From: Moraxellaceae bacterium | GTDB taxonomy: Bacteria > Pseudomonadota > Gammaproteobacteria > Pseudomonadales > Moraxellaceae | Direction: 5' to 3' | Length of the DNA stretch: 15,740 nucleotides | NCBI GenBank assembly: GCA_014378805.1 | Contig: JACMMY010000214.1 | Coordinates: 1 to 15,740 of the forward strand | Shown: positions 1 to 7,360 of the stretch, piece by piece | Position numbering within the stretch: position 1 is the stretch's first letter | How the letters are laid out: each line of letters begins with the position of its first letter | Translations under genes and position numbers: made by a program | The notes under the pieces: generated by a model | The model's database searches: none | What the model saw: only the letters and a program-made list of their open reading frames with translations | What the model was told of the DNA's origin: nothing

Positions 1-1
1 A

Positions 2-193
2 AACATTACGTCACGCGTCAATATTCCTGTGATTGCATCAGGCGGCGTGGGGAATTTACAACATCTCGCTGATGGCGTTTTACTGGGTGGCGTGGATGCA
101 GTATTAGCCGCGAGTATTTTCCACTTTGGTCAATATACGATTCCAGAAGCGAAGCGTTATATGGCAGATTTAGGTATTGAGATGCGGTTGTAA
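2..193 (+). CDS. hisF: Imidazole glycerol phosphate synthase cyclase subunit HisF (3' end only)
   Basis: This is the last 63 codons of a gene that enters from the left edge, read in the frame starting at base 2 and ending at TAA 191-193. The translation contains IPVIASGGVGNLQHL, the phosphate-binding strand-loop of the C-terminal half of the HisF (beta/alpha)8 barrel. It then has AVLAASIFHFG and the ending EAKRYMADLGIEMRL, which is the normal HisF C-terminus. HisF, with the glutaminase HisH, converts PRFAR plus ammonia to imidazole glycerol phosphate and AICAR in histidine biosynthesis in the cytoplasm. The gene is convergent with the thioesterase on the other strand and ends at a hairpin terminator. 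Only the start is missing, because of the window edge; nothing suggests a broken gene. Confidence 0.95.
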   Translation, partial: NITSRVNIPVIASGGVGNLQHLADGVLLGGVDAVLAASIFHFGQYTIPEAKRYMADLGIEMRL

Positions 194-214
194 TTTTTGA
201 TGTTATAAACTGTA

Positions 215-303
215 GTAGCTCACTGATCTTGTCGAAGTGCCGACTTCAAACAATTGCATTTTTCGCCGCACATTTCGACAAGCTCAATGAGCTACGGTTT
301 TTT
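215..303 (+). terminator. Intrinsic terminator of hisF made from a 25-bp imperfect inverted repeat
   Basis: Arms 215-239 and 271-295 pair at 22 of 25 positions around a 31-base loop. The right arm is followed by six T residues at 298-303, so the structure can act as a rho-independent terminator for rightward hisF transcription. The arm core, TTCGACAAGCTCA, resembles a small dispersed repeat that I recall from many proteobacterial genomes, so this is probably a REP-like element used as a terminator between two convergent genes. The T run lies on the hisF side; termination of the opposing thioesterase transcript is less certain. Confidence 0.75.
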
Positions 304-350
304 GTACTCACTAATATAGTTCAGATCTAGCTGAATGCTCTAGTGGTGAA

Positions 351-947
351 CTAATCCCGCTTGACCAATCTCGGCACAATACTTTCGATATTTTCTTTTA
401 ACGTCTCACGTCCTTCTTTGATATTTTCGCGCAAATTATCACGAAGATTATCTCGGAGTGAACGCGCGGCATTGGTCAGGCCAATGGTTAAACCGATGCG
501 TTCTTCAGCTTCCGAACCTATTAAATCATTACCCACAGTCTGCTCGAGTGCATAAATCCGCTGACGTAATTCAGCTGGTAGTGCAGCTTTGCCTAAAGTT
601 GAGGCGTTCACCATCACGGCAATCGCATCGCCCGTAGCGACAATATGGTTTTGTTTAGTACTAAACAGCACATAGTTCATTCGAAAACCTGAGTTACGCA
701 CTTCGATCACTTGTACGCCGATTTCCAATACATCTGGGAAAAAAACTGGACGCAAAAAACGACAACTGCTCGACGCAATCACGGCGGATAACCCTTGCCC
801 AATCGCACCAATTTTGGTTAAATATTCAACGCGCGCACTCTCGATGTAGCGATAATACATCACATTGTTAACGTGTCCGACCGCATCCATATCGCCCCAA
901 GCGACGTTCTGGCTAAAAACAACTGCAAACTCTTTGAGTGAACTCAT
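351..947 (-). CDS. Hotdog-fold acyl-CoA thioesterase (4HBT / YbgC-FcbC type) with repetitive C-terminal tail
   Basis: The 198-residue product starts with a hotdog domain bearing WGDMDAVGHVNN, which matches the 4HBT active-site loop (Asp21, His25), followed by YYRYIESARVEYL, the usual hot-dog helix. The family hydrolyses acyl-CoA thioesters in the cytoplasm; the substrate cannot be told from sequence. Single-domain members are about 130-150 residues. Here about 50 extra residues form a charged, probably helical tail that includes three consecutive four-residue repeats (LRDN, LRDN, LREN), then IKEG and a final VPRLVKRD. I chose ATG 947, preceded at about 10 bases by GGA; a TTG five codons upstream would overlap that ribosome-binding site. 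The gene lies 69 bp downstream of hemY on the same strand and could be read with it. A haem-related role is not implied. Confidence 0.8.
   Translation of the reverse strand: MSSLKEFAVVFSQNVAWGDMDAVGHVNNVMYYRYIESARVEYLTKIGAIGQGLSAVIASSSCRFLRPVFFPDVLEIGVQVIEVRNSGFRMNYVLFSTKQNHIVATGDAIAVMVNASTLGKAALPAELRQRIYALEQTVGNDLIGSEAEERIGLTIGLTNAARSLRDNLRDNLRENIKEGRETLKENIESIVPRLVKRD
423..458 (-). repeat. Three 12-bp tandem units inside the thioesterase tail
   Basis: Units 447-458, 435-446 and 423-434 encode LRDN, LRDN and LREN on the minus strand. The DNA copies differ mainly at third positions, so the peptide repeat is kept although the nucleotides have drifted. The next four codons (IKEG) look like a further degenerate unit. 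This suggests an in-frame tandem duplication that lengthened a charged helix at the C-terminus. Confidence 0.6.
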
Positions 948-1016
948 GGTGTTTTTTTCCAACGAAAAAAGTAATCAGCAAAGAAAACCAGCGCAAAGAC
1001 ACTCGAACAAATCGCC

Positions 1017-2279
1017 TTACACGCTAACCGCACGATGCTTACCCTGTATATTTATTTTATTCAATAATGCAGTACGTAGATGCTCATCCATATTCGGCTG
1101 ATTTTCGATCTGCCAGATTAACATAAAATGCTGAATTAATAGATGATCATGATATGGACTCAGTAAAGGTAATGCCGCATCGATCTGCTCAGGATCAGAT
1201 GCAAAGAGATGTCGCACCCAACGTACACGCGCTAATACCACATCAGGTTGTGCTGGGTAGCGTTGCTCTAATTGAACCAATACATTATCAACAGACTCCG
1301 CAGTTAATTCAACGGTATGTTGAATACAAACACTCAACCAACGATCCAATAATGCCGAATCTAGACGCGTAGTAAACACCCGTTCCGCCAACTCGATTGC
1401 CCGTGAATATTGCTCAGCATTGACCAACACACCAAAAATTTCATTGGCAAGGAGATCTTGCGTCTCTATCGGCATAATATGCAACAAACGAGTCAAACGG
1501 TCTGGTGTGTCCTCTGGCATGTCCTGTGTTGATAACGCCTTCAACCATAGCGCCCAATCAATATATTTAACGGCAGGGAAAATTTGATTGGACAACATAT
1601 GCCATGGCAATATGAATGCCAACTGACTCCACAACATACCCACTTGTTGATCAAAATCGGGCTGTAATGCCTCACGAACTGGCTCTACAATACCTCGCTC
1701 AGGGTAGGTCAGTAACATCTCCAAGGTGTTTTGCGCCTGGGGATAATCAGCAGATGCTAAATATATTTTCGCGTGCAAAAGCATCGCCAACTCATGATCA
1801 TCACTGTCAATATGCGTTAAATGCTCATGCGCCGCAGCATATAATCCTGCTTGGCAAGCAATATCTGCTTGCAGTAAATGCAAAGCAGAGCCCTTTTTCT
1901 TACTGTAGGGTTTCAAATTTAGGCTATTGTGGGTCAATGCGTCTTCCATTGCGGTAAATGCCGCAGGAAAGTTCGCAACTAAACGCTGACGAATTGCAGC
2001 ATCCAGACTCATCAAGGTTTTGCGGCGAGATAATGCTTTGCGTTTTTGATAAAAATACGCAGATCCAAACAAAACCGCGCGGATTAAGAAAAATAAGATA
2101 ATAAGCAATACGGTCAATAAAATAACCACCAATAAAGCAAAACCAACACTGGTTTGAAGTTGCCATTGGTGCCAAACCAAAAGCACAAAGCCGCCATCAT
2201 CGGATAATGCATTGGTTAAAATTGCTAAAATCAGCAATAAAATTGCACTAAAAACAATCAGAATAATGCCATCAGTCAT
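1017..2279 (-). CDS. hemY: HemY-type inner-membrane protein of the haem operon
   Basis: The 420-residue product has two predicted membrane segments (about residues 4-23 and 45-68). Between them is the HemY_N-type stretch DDGGFVLLVWHQWQLQTS, and a long helical, TPR-like cytoplasmic or peripheral domain follows. This is the proteobacterial HemY of hemCDXY operons. It is not the Bacillus protoporphyrinogen oxidase of the same name: no FAD-binding GxGxxG is present. Its exact role in tetrapyrrole synthesis is unsettled; it is usually viewed as a membrane scaffold or partner of the pathway. The start ATG overlaps the hemX stop as ATGA (2276-2279), indicating translational coupling and fixing the start. 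Length is typical of the family. Confidence 0.88.
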   Translation of the reverse strand: MTDGIILIVFSAILLLILAILTNALSDDGGFVLLVWHQWQLQTSVGFALLVVILLTVLLIILFFLIRAVLFGSAYFYQKRKALSRRKTLMSLDAAIRQRLVANFPAAFTAMEDALTHNSLNLKPYSKKKGSALHLLQADIACQAGLYAAAHEHLTHIDSDDHELAMLLHAKIYLASADYPQAQNTLEMLLTYPERGIVEPVREALQPDFDQQVGMLWSQLAFILPWHMLSNQIFPAVKYIDWALWLKALSTQDMPEDTPDRLTRLLHIMPIETQDLLANEIFGVLVNAEQYSRAIELAERVFTTRLDSALLDRWLSVCIQHTVELTAESVDNVLVQLEQRYPAQPDVVLARVRWVRHLFASDPEQIDAALPLLSPYHDHLLIQHFMLIWQIENQPNMDEHLRTALLNKINIQGKHRAVSV

Positions 2280-3301
2280 GATGCAGTCACACGCTGTGTT
2301 TGAGGTAATTTCGCGGGGTCGACGAGTACGGAAGGCGTAGATGCAACTTCAGCCATTGGTTTGACTACTAGCGCCTCAGCAGGGACCCACTGCAATGCCG
2401 TCAATTGAAGCTTAGGATGTGCAGGTAGGTTCAGCGCCGCTATTGATGCTTGCATCTGCTTTGCCGCTGGATCAACAATACTGTTTAATTGTGTGCGGCT
2501 ATCGGCTAACAATTGCATCACCCGATCCGATTGTCCTTGAGCCAATGCTTGGCGTGCAAGTCCTAAAGTGAGCGCAACTTCACGACACACTAAACCACGT
2601 TCGAGCATATTTTCACGTACATTGAGCATCGGTTTTTCAATCACAAATAACCGAGAAATGCGCTGGGTAAATGATAAATCAGCCGTTTGGGCTACAACCC
2701 CATGCGCTGAAGTATTTGGGATGGTCGTTGTCATTTGCATGCTTGGACCTTGGCGTGCCATCACATCCAAGCTCAGTTGCAATTGCGCAATGTGACGATC
2801 CAAAAGTTGAGTTTCTTGACGCTGGGTTTGCGCTTGGCTGTCGATCATTTTTAAATCAACATCTATCGCACGCGTCAACCCGCTGGCGGTCAGTATTGAA
2901 ATGGCATGACCATTCGCCAAGGCATTTAAATTAGATTTGACCAGATTGAGCGTATTTTTAGCCGATTCAAAAGCATTGACGGATGACGTGTGTTGATCGA
3001 GTTCTAATTGTGATTGTGCCAGATGTAAACTTTGTTTCAGCCAATGTTGTGGGAACACTTGTGCCATTGATAACGATAATTGTGATATAGCATGGCTAGA
3101 ATCAATCTGTGAATCATCTTTCTCATCGCGCGATGCGGCGATCAATCGATCGTTTAAATCAGATACTTGCATTGACAATGACGCTAAGCGACTTTCTACA
3201 TCTTGATAACGTTCTTGCCCAGTTATATAAGCTTTTTGGCCTAAGTAACCCACACCTACAAGTGTTGCAACAGACAATGTCATGGTTACCCAACGCTTCA
3301 T
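2276..3301 (-). CDS. hemX: HemX-type membrane-anchored protein of the haem operon
   Basis: The 341-residue product has one N-terminal membrane anchor (about residues 6-24, TMTLSVATLVGVGYLG). A coiled-coil-like segment follows, with heptad-spaced Leu/Val around SRLASLSMQVSDLNDRL, then a long helical domain. This architecture and the position between hemD and hemY identify it as HemX. HemX is often mislabelled as uroporphyrinogen-III C-methyltransferase, but no SAM-binding methyltransferase motif is visible. The family is thought to assist or organise the late steps made by HemC/HemD; the biochemical role is not established. GAGG lies 8 bases before ATG 3301, supporting this start. There is an 89-bp gap after hemD and a 4-bp overlap with hemY. 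Confidence 0.85.
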   Translation of the reverse strand: MKRWVTMTLSVATLVGVGYLGQKAYITGQERYQDVESRLASLSMQVSDLNDRLIAASRDEKDDSQIDSSHAISQLSLSMAQVFPQHWLKQSLHLAQSQLELDQHTSSVNAFESAKNTLNLVKSNLNALANGHAISILTASGLTRAIDVDLKMIDSQAQTQRQETQLLDRHIAQLQLSLDVMARQGPSMQMTTTIPNTSAHGVVAQTADLSFTQRISRLFVIEKPMLNVRENMLERGLVCREVALTLGLARQALAQGQSDRVMQLLADSRTQLNSIVDPAAKQMQASIAALNLPAHPKLQLTALQWVPAEALVVKPMAEVASTPSVLVDPAKLPQTQRVTAS

Positions 3302-3390
3302 TTGTTAAGCCTCATTGGTAAGCATAAAAACATCTTGATTGCTCTTCTCATCAAATACGCGATCAAATGACTCTCCCTGTCTATTTCACC

Positions 3391-4185
3391 TTAAGATTTT
3401 GCAATGTCCATTACAACCTCAAGGATATACTGCGGTTGTAAACTGGTTATCTGACGAATACGTGGGGTAAGTTGCTCAACTTCATCCATAAGTCGATGCC
3501 CCATAACCAATAACCAGGGTGTTAATGCCCGCTCACCTGCAAGTTCACGCCAGTAACGCCAAGACTCACCGCTACTTAATAACACAACATTAGGCTTAAG
3601 TTTGTCATATTTTTTTACTGAATCGCTTGCGGTTGAACAATAATCCATCCATAAGGTTTTACTCGACGCAGGTAACTGACGCTGATACAAGTTCAAAACC
3701 TGCAAACATACGCCACGTGCCAGTAAACTTTCCTGTACTAATTCACGTCCACCAATACCACGCCAAACCATCACCAGTTCATTCACCACTAAATCACAGA
3801 GTGCAGAAGAAGCGATTAACCCTTCACTGGTTTGTAGCTCGGGTACTTCAGCAGATACTCCTACTGCCTCCAGCACTTGCGCTGTGCCGTGTCCAACGGC
3901 AAGCCAACGAATCGGTAATGAAGCGGCGTTGATCCTAAATGTGTCCAATGCGAGCAATCCCAAACGTGCAGCCGTAGGACTAACGACAACAATAACGCGC
4001 GGTGGCTGCGCGACCAGTTGCGCCAATATATGCCGATCTTGCTCACTGAGAACTAAAGGAATCAATTCAAGCAATGGAAGTTCATCAACATGCCAGCCCG
4101 CCTGTTCAAGCAGCAGCGTCAATGGCTGCGCCCGATCACTAGGCCGAGTATTCAGGAAATATCCGATTGGTTTTTTAGCTATCAT
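3391..4185 (-). CDS. hemD: Uroporphyrinogen-III synthase
   Basis: HemD closes and inverts ring D of hydroxymethylbilane to give uroporphyrinogen III, the step after HemC, in the cytoplasm. The family is very divergent. What supports the call is the N-terminal FLNTRPSDRAQPLTLLLEQAG segment followed by LPLLELIPL, the middle IVVVSPTAARLGL strand-loop, and VVLLSSGESWRYWREL in the second domain, which corresponds to the usual hydrophobic-strand-then-SS element. The length of 264 residues fits the family's two-domain fold. The gene begins 10 bp after the hemC stop, the canonical hemCD arrangement. No strong Shine-Dalgarno is visible before ATG 4185, so expression may depend on coupling to hemC. Confidence 0.9.
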   Translation of the reverse strand: MIAKKPIGYFLNTRPSDRAQPLTLLLEQAGWHVDELPLLELIPLVLSEQDRHILAQLVAQPPRVIVVVSPTAARLGLLALDTFRINAASLPIRWLAVGHGTAQVLEAVGVSAEVPELQTSEGLIASSALCDLVVNELVMVWRGIGGRELVQESLLARGVCLQVLNLYQRQLPASSKTLWMDYCSTASDSVKKYDKLKPNVVLLSSGESWRYWRELAGERALTPWLLVMGHRLMDEVEQLTPRIRQITSLQPQYILEVVMDIAKS

Positions 4186-4195
4186 GTGATTGATC

Positions 4196-5176
4196 TTATT
4201 GCTGTTTAGGAAGCACAGGATGAATGGCCAGTTGTGCTAATAATCGATCAGCACCAGCATTCAGCAATCGTTCTGCCAAGGTAATCCCTAATAACTCAGC
4301 ATCCCTAACTTGACCCACAATTTGATCTTTTAATAAGACTTGACCATCGACACTCCCCACGCGACCGTGCAAAGTCAATTGCTCACCATCCAACGTTGCA
4401 AAGCCAGCAATCGGTACTTGGCAGCCACCCATTAAGCGATGATTAAATGCACGCTCTGCCCTAACACAATCATTGGTCACTTGATCTGCAAGTGGTGCAA
4501 TGAGCGCTGTTACACGTTCATCCCCGATACGGCACTCCAAGCCTAACGCGCCTTGACCGACTGCGGGCAACGACAGACTCGGGTTTAACCGCTCACGAAT
4601 GCGTTCGCCTAAACCCAAACGAATCAAACCTGCACTCGCCAATATAATCGCGTCATATTCACCTCCATCTAACTTACCTAAACGCGTACCAACATTACCG
4701 CGTAAATCGACGATTTTAAGATCAGGACGATGATGCTTTAATTGGCTGCAACGCCTTAAACTAGAAGTACCTAAACGCGCACCGTTGGGTAAATCGGCAA
4801 GATTCAAATATTGATTCGACACAAAAGCATCGGTTGGATCTTCACGCTCACATATCACCGCAAGCGTTAAACCATCAGGCAAATCCATCGGTACATCTTT
4901 CATCGAATGTACTGCCAAATCAGCCCGCCCATCTAACAAGGCTTGCTCTAACTCTTTGACAAATAGACCTTTACCACCTATTTTAGATAATGAGGTATCT
5001 AAAATTTTGTCCCCTTGCGTCACAAATGTGACTAAATTAACTTCTAATTCGGGGTAGAGCGCCAGTAAACGCGCCTTAATATGCTCGGCTTGCCATAATG
5101 CAAGCGGACTCTTACGTGTCGCGATATTTAAAACAGAATTTGAAGTTAATTGTGTTGAGTTTTTTTGCGCATTCAT
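4196..5176 (-). CDS. hemC: Hydroxymethylbilane synthase (porphobilinogen deaminase)
   Basis: HemC polymerises four porphobilinogen molecules into hydroxymethylbilane using a covalently bound dipyrromethane cofactor, in the cytoplasm. Diagnostic segments are present in order: IATRKSPLALWQAEHI (from residue 18), KGLFVKELEQALLDGRADLAVHSMKDVP with catalytic Asp94, GTSSLRRCSQL (from 136), LRGNVGTRLGKL, PAVGQGALGLECR and LMGGCQVPI. Cys252 in the last segment is the cofactor-attachment cysteine. The protein has 326 residues, about 10 more at the N-terminus than the E. coli enzyme, consistent with Asp94/Cys252 against Asp84/Cys242 there. It is the first gene of a hemC-hemD-hemX-hemY unit. A terminator-like hairpin between algR and hemC suggests that the haem genes start from their own promoter in 5177-5235. 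Confidence 0.97.
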   Translation of the reverse strand: MNAQKNSTQLTSNSVLNIATRKSPLALWQAEHIKARLLALYPELEVNLVTFVTQGDKILDTSLSKIGGKGLFVKELEQALLDGRADLAVHSMKDVPMDLPDGLTLAVICEREDPTDAFVSNQYLNLADLPNGARLGTSSLRRCSQLKHHRPDLKIVDLRGNVGTRLGKLDGGEYDAIILASAGLIRLGLGERIRERLNPSLSLPAVGQGALGLECRIGDERVTALIAPLADQVTNDCVRAERAFNHRLMGGCQVPIAGFATLDGEQLTLHGRVGSVDGQVLLKDQIVGQVRDAELLGITLAERLLNAGADRLLAQLAIHPVLPKQQ

Positions 5177-5231
5177 GACGTGAGGATTCCATTAAAAAAC
5201 AGCTCAACTAAAACAACAGTCCATTCATAAA

Positions 5232-5260
5232 CTAAAACCGAGCCTATTCAGCTCGGTTTA
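5232..5260 (-). terminator. Intrinsic terminator after algR
   Basis: Perfect 9-bp arms lie at 5235-5243 and 5251-5259 (AAACCGAGC / GCTCGGTTT) with a 7-base loop. In the leftward direction the stem is followed by a T-rich tail (TTTTAGTTT). It sits 36 bp past the algR stop and about 60 bp before the hemC start, so it should separate the algZ-algR transcripts from the haem operon. Confidence 0.75.
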
Positions 5261-5295
5261 TGACGTTAAGACAGGCGAACAATAGACAGAACATA

Positions 5296-6033
5296 TTACA
5301 ATAAATGCATTTTATCCTTTAATTGTGGCAAATGACGACGGCTAACTGCCAATTTTTCATCAATTCCACGAAAACGCACTTGATATTGCCCTGTAGCAAC
5401 CATTTCAATGCCTTCTAAATAAGGAATTGCCAGTAATGCATTGCGATGAACACGGATAAAGCGGTCACCAAATTCAGCTTCCAATTCTTTCAATGTCTCA
5501 TCAATCAATACTTCACCACCCGTGTGACGCACGGTGACGTATTTCTGATCAGCGAGAAAATAATAGATACTATCAAGTGAAATCAACTCCATCCCACGAT
5601 GGGTACGCGCCGTAATGTGTTGGCGTGTCGTTTTAGTCTCAGTCTCATTTGCTGCACGTAAATGGTTCACTTGCGCCGCATTTAATCGACTCGCACGCGT
5701 CAAAGCCGCAGAGAGATCATCACGATTAACAGGCTTGAGTAAGTATCCAACTGCCTGATTTTTAAATGCTTCAATCGCATGTTGATCAGATGCAGTGACA
5801 AAAATAATCGCAGGTGGATGATCCAATTCGGTCAGCACCTCAGCACATTGAATTCCGTCCATTTCAGGCATACGAACGTCAAGCAACAGCACATCCGGAT
5901 GTAACTCATCGACTTTTGCCAACGCATCTATGCCATTTGAGCTCTGCCCAACGACTTGATGTCCTGCTTCAATAACCATTCGACTCAGGCGCTCGCGCCC
6001 TAACGATTCGTCATCGCAAATTAAAACATTCAC
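5296..6033 (-). CDS. algR: LytTR-family response regulator AlgR
   Basis: This is a 245-residue two-domain regulator. The receiver domain (about 1-120) has acidic pair Asp7-Asp8, phosphoacceptor Asp52 in LLLDVRMPEMDG, Thr80 in IIFVTAS and Lys100 in YLLKPV. A LytTR DNA-binding domain follows (about 140-240), with SIYYFLADQKYVTVRH and FIRVHRNALLAIPYLEG. The family binds direct repeats in promoters; in Pseudomonas AlgR controls alginate, twitching motility and virulence genes, but the targets here are unknown. The start is GTG 6033, because AAGGAGG lies exactly 5 bases upstream; the ATG 4 bases downstream is out of frame. The cognate sensor algZ is 174 bp upstream, and hemC follows beyond a terminator. 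Confidence 0.92.
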   Translation of the reverse strand: MNVLICDDESLGRERLSRMVIEAGHQVVGQSSNGIDALAKVDELHPDVLLLDVRMPEMDGIQCAEVLTELDHPPAIIFVTASDQHAIEAFKNQAVGYLLKPVNRDDLSAALTRASRLNAAQVNHLRAANETETKTTRQHITARTHRGMELISLDSIYYFLADQKYVTVRHTGGEVLIDETLKELEAEFGDRFIRVHRNALLAIPYLEGIEMVATGQYQVRFRGIDEKLAVSRRHLPQLKDKMHLL

Positions 6034-6038
6034 CGTAA

Positions 6039-6045
6039 CCTCCTT
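6039..6045 (-). promoter_or_regulatory. Consensus ribosome-binding site setting the algR GTG start
   Basis: The minus strand reads AAGGAGG followed by TTACG and GTG. This is the strongest Shine-Dalgarno in the window and makes the GTG at 6033 the start of algR despite the nearby out-of-frame ATG. Confidence 0.8.
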
Positions 6046-6089
6046 ATTTCATGCTGCATTCTTATCCATGAATGTGTTTTTCGACTGCA

Positions 6090-6117
6090 TTTATATCATT
6101 ATTTTAGCAAGATACAA
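6090..6117 (-). promoter_or_regulatory. Candidate sigma70 promoter for algR
   Basis: On the minus strand TTGTAT (6112-6117) and TATAAA (6090-6095) are separated by 16 bases, about 57 bp before the algR start. The 174-bp algZ-algR gap is long for genes read only as one transcript, so a separate algR promoter is plausible. The region is AT-rich and chance matches are possible. Confidence 0.35.
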
Positions 6118-6207
6118 CATGGCGAAAACATCGCCCTTCTTTTGTATACTATATCACAAAGCCGGATATGCCTAATCTACCGAAAAAAAAGCTTCCATAT
6201 CAACCGA

Positions 6208-7290
6208 TCACGAATTTAATGCTGTATTTGATGTAAAAGGATAGGAAAGATATGCAGTAAATAAATTTTGCGCGCGATGGGTTGTGAGCCGTGCCGTCAT
6301 GCCGTATTGCGCCTGCAATCGGTCATGAATATTTTTCAATGCCATTTGATTACCCGTTGCTGCGCGTTCTGGCAAAACTTTTTGTGCCGGTTGAATCGGG
6401 TTACTCACGACAATCTTAACCTCATTCGCACTCCACTCAATCAGCACATTAATGCGACTCGAACGTGAACTCGGTTCGACACCATGAACAACAGCATTTT
6501 CAAGCAGTGGCTGCAAAGTCAGCGATGGAATTTTTAGTTTGCGAAGCGTTTCCTCATCGGGGATCTGCCATTCAACCTGTAACCGATCACCTAGACGAAC
6601 GGTTTCAATGGCGAGATAGCGACGACATAACACCACTTCATCATAGAGAGAAACCTCGCCCGCCGACTGCAAACTCGCACGAAACAATGCGGATAAATCT
6701 TCAACAACAATGCCTGCACGACGACTATCAATATCAATCAACGACAACACAGTATTCATCGAGTTAAACAAAAAATGCGGACGAATTCGCGCTTGTAAAG
6801 TATCTAACCGTGCCGACAATTCGGCACGCTCACGCACGACCAAGCGCTCACGCATATACAAATAATGCAATAAAACACCACCAACAATGAGAGTCAATAG
6901 CACGTTATGACCGATACTTCGCCATAATCGAGTAGGATCCGCATCCATAATATGAAGGTAAATGAGCAGTTCATTAATGATGCAGGTATAAAGCACAACA
7001 ATAAAACCTACGATAATGGCGCAGACCGCTGCCGCTCGAATACGCGGCAATCGAATCAATCGCGAACGTAATTTATCCGCAATAATTGCAAAACTAAGCG
7101 CCACCCAATTCATAAAAAACACATAGACAAAGTATTGTTCCCATGAAAATTTTTGCATAGCCGACATGGGCACTAATGTCGAAAACAGTGCCAGTAGATT
7201 AGTGACGACTAATAAACGGAGCAACGCCTCTACTTCAGAAAAGCGTGGCAAAAAAAACGTATAGTCTCGATCGATACGAGCATTTGTCAT
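6208..7290 (-). CDS. algZ: LytS/AlgZ-type membrane sensor histidine kinase
   Basis: The 360-residue product has four predicted membrane segments (about 22-44, 52-71, 86-112 and 126-146), a linker helix, and the His_kinase (PF06580-type) H-box RIRPHFLFNSMN with His172. The ATP-binding region has LQPLLENAVVHG (Asn265). No extracellular sensor domain is seen, as expected for AlgZ/FimS. The glycine-rich lid is weak: the segment reads ATGNQMALKNI, with Gln where related proteins as I remember them have Gly, though AlgZ/FimS kinases are generally atypical here. It is expected to phosphorylate AlgR, encoded downstream. It diverges from argH across 70 bp, an arrangement shared with Pseudomonas. No clear Shine-Dalgarno precedes ATG 7290. 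Confidence 0.88.
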   Translation of the reverse strand: MTNARIDRDYTFFLPRFSEVEALLRLLVVTNLLALFSTLVPMSAMQKFSWEQYFVYVFFMNWVALSFAIIADKLRSRLIRLPRIRAAAVCAIIVGFIVVLYTCIINELLIYLHIMDADPTRLWRSIGHNVLLTLIVGGVLLHYLYMRERLVVRERAELSARLDTLQARIRPHFLFNSMNTVLSLIDIDSRRAGIVVEDLSALFRASLQSAGEVSLYDEVVLCRRYLAIETVRLGDRLQVEWQIPDEETLRKLKIPSLTLQPLLENAVVHGVEPSSRSSRINVLIEWSANEVKIVVSNPIQPAQKVLPERAATGNQMALKNIHDRLQAQYGMTARLTTHRAQNLFTAYLSYPFTSNTALNS

Positions 7291-7322
7291 TGCGGTTTAT
7301 TGACCTGTTTTAGAGTTGAATT

Positions 7323-7331
7323 TGCTATACT
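7323..7331 (+). promoter_or_regulatory. Extended -10 promoter of argH
   Basis: TGCTATACT (TG at 7323-7324, TATACT at 7326-7331) is a good extended -10 element 30 bp before the argH ATG. The nearest -35-like TTGACC (7300-7305) is 20 bases away, too far for normal spacing, which is tolerated by extended -10 promoters. A start of transcription near 7338 would give a leader of about 20-25 nt. It lies in the short argH/algZ divergent gap. Confidence 0.5.
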
Positions 7332-7360
7332 TGCACTTATTTTGCGTTTGCGACCTGACA

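Noticed and set aside
948..962. TTG start five codons upstream for the thioesterase
   Set aside because: It would place the start within the GGA ribosome-binding site of the ATG at 947, and the family needs no such extension.
3355..3371. Direct repeat ATCAAAT in the hemD-hemX gap
   Set aside because: A 7-bp repeat in AT-rich DNA with no promoter or hairpin geometry; chance is sufficient.
7316..7360. Upstream extension of argH from TTG 7316 (15 extra residues)
   Set aside because: The segment contains the extended -10 element TGCTATACT and has no family-like residues; ATG 7361 gives an N-terminus like Acinetobacter ArgH.
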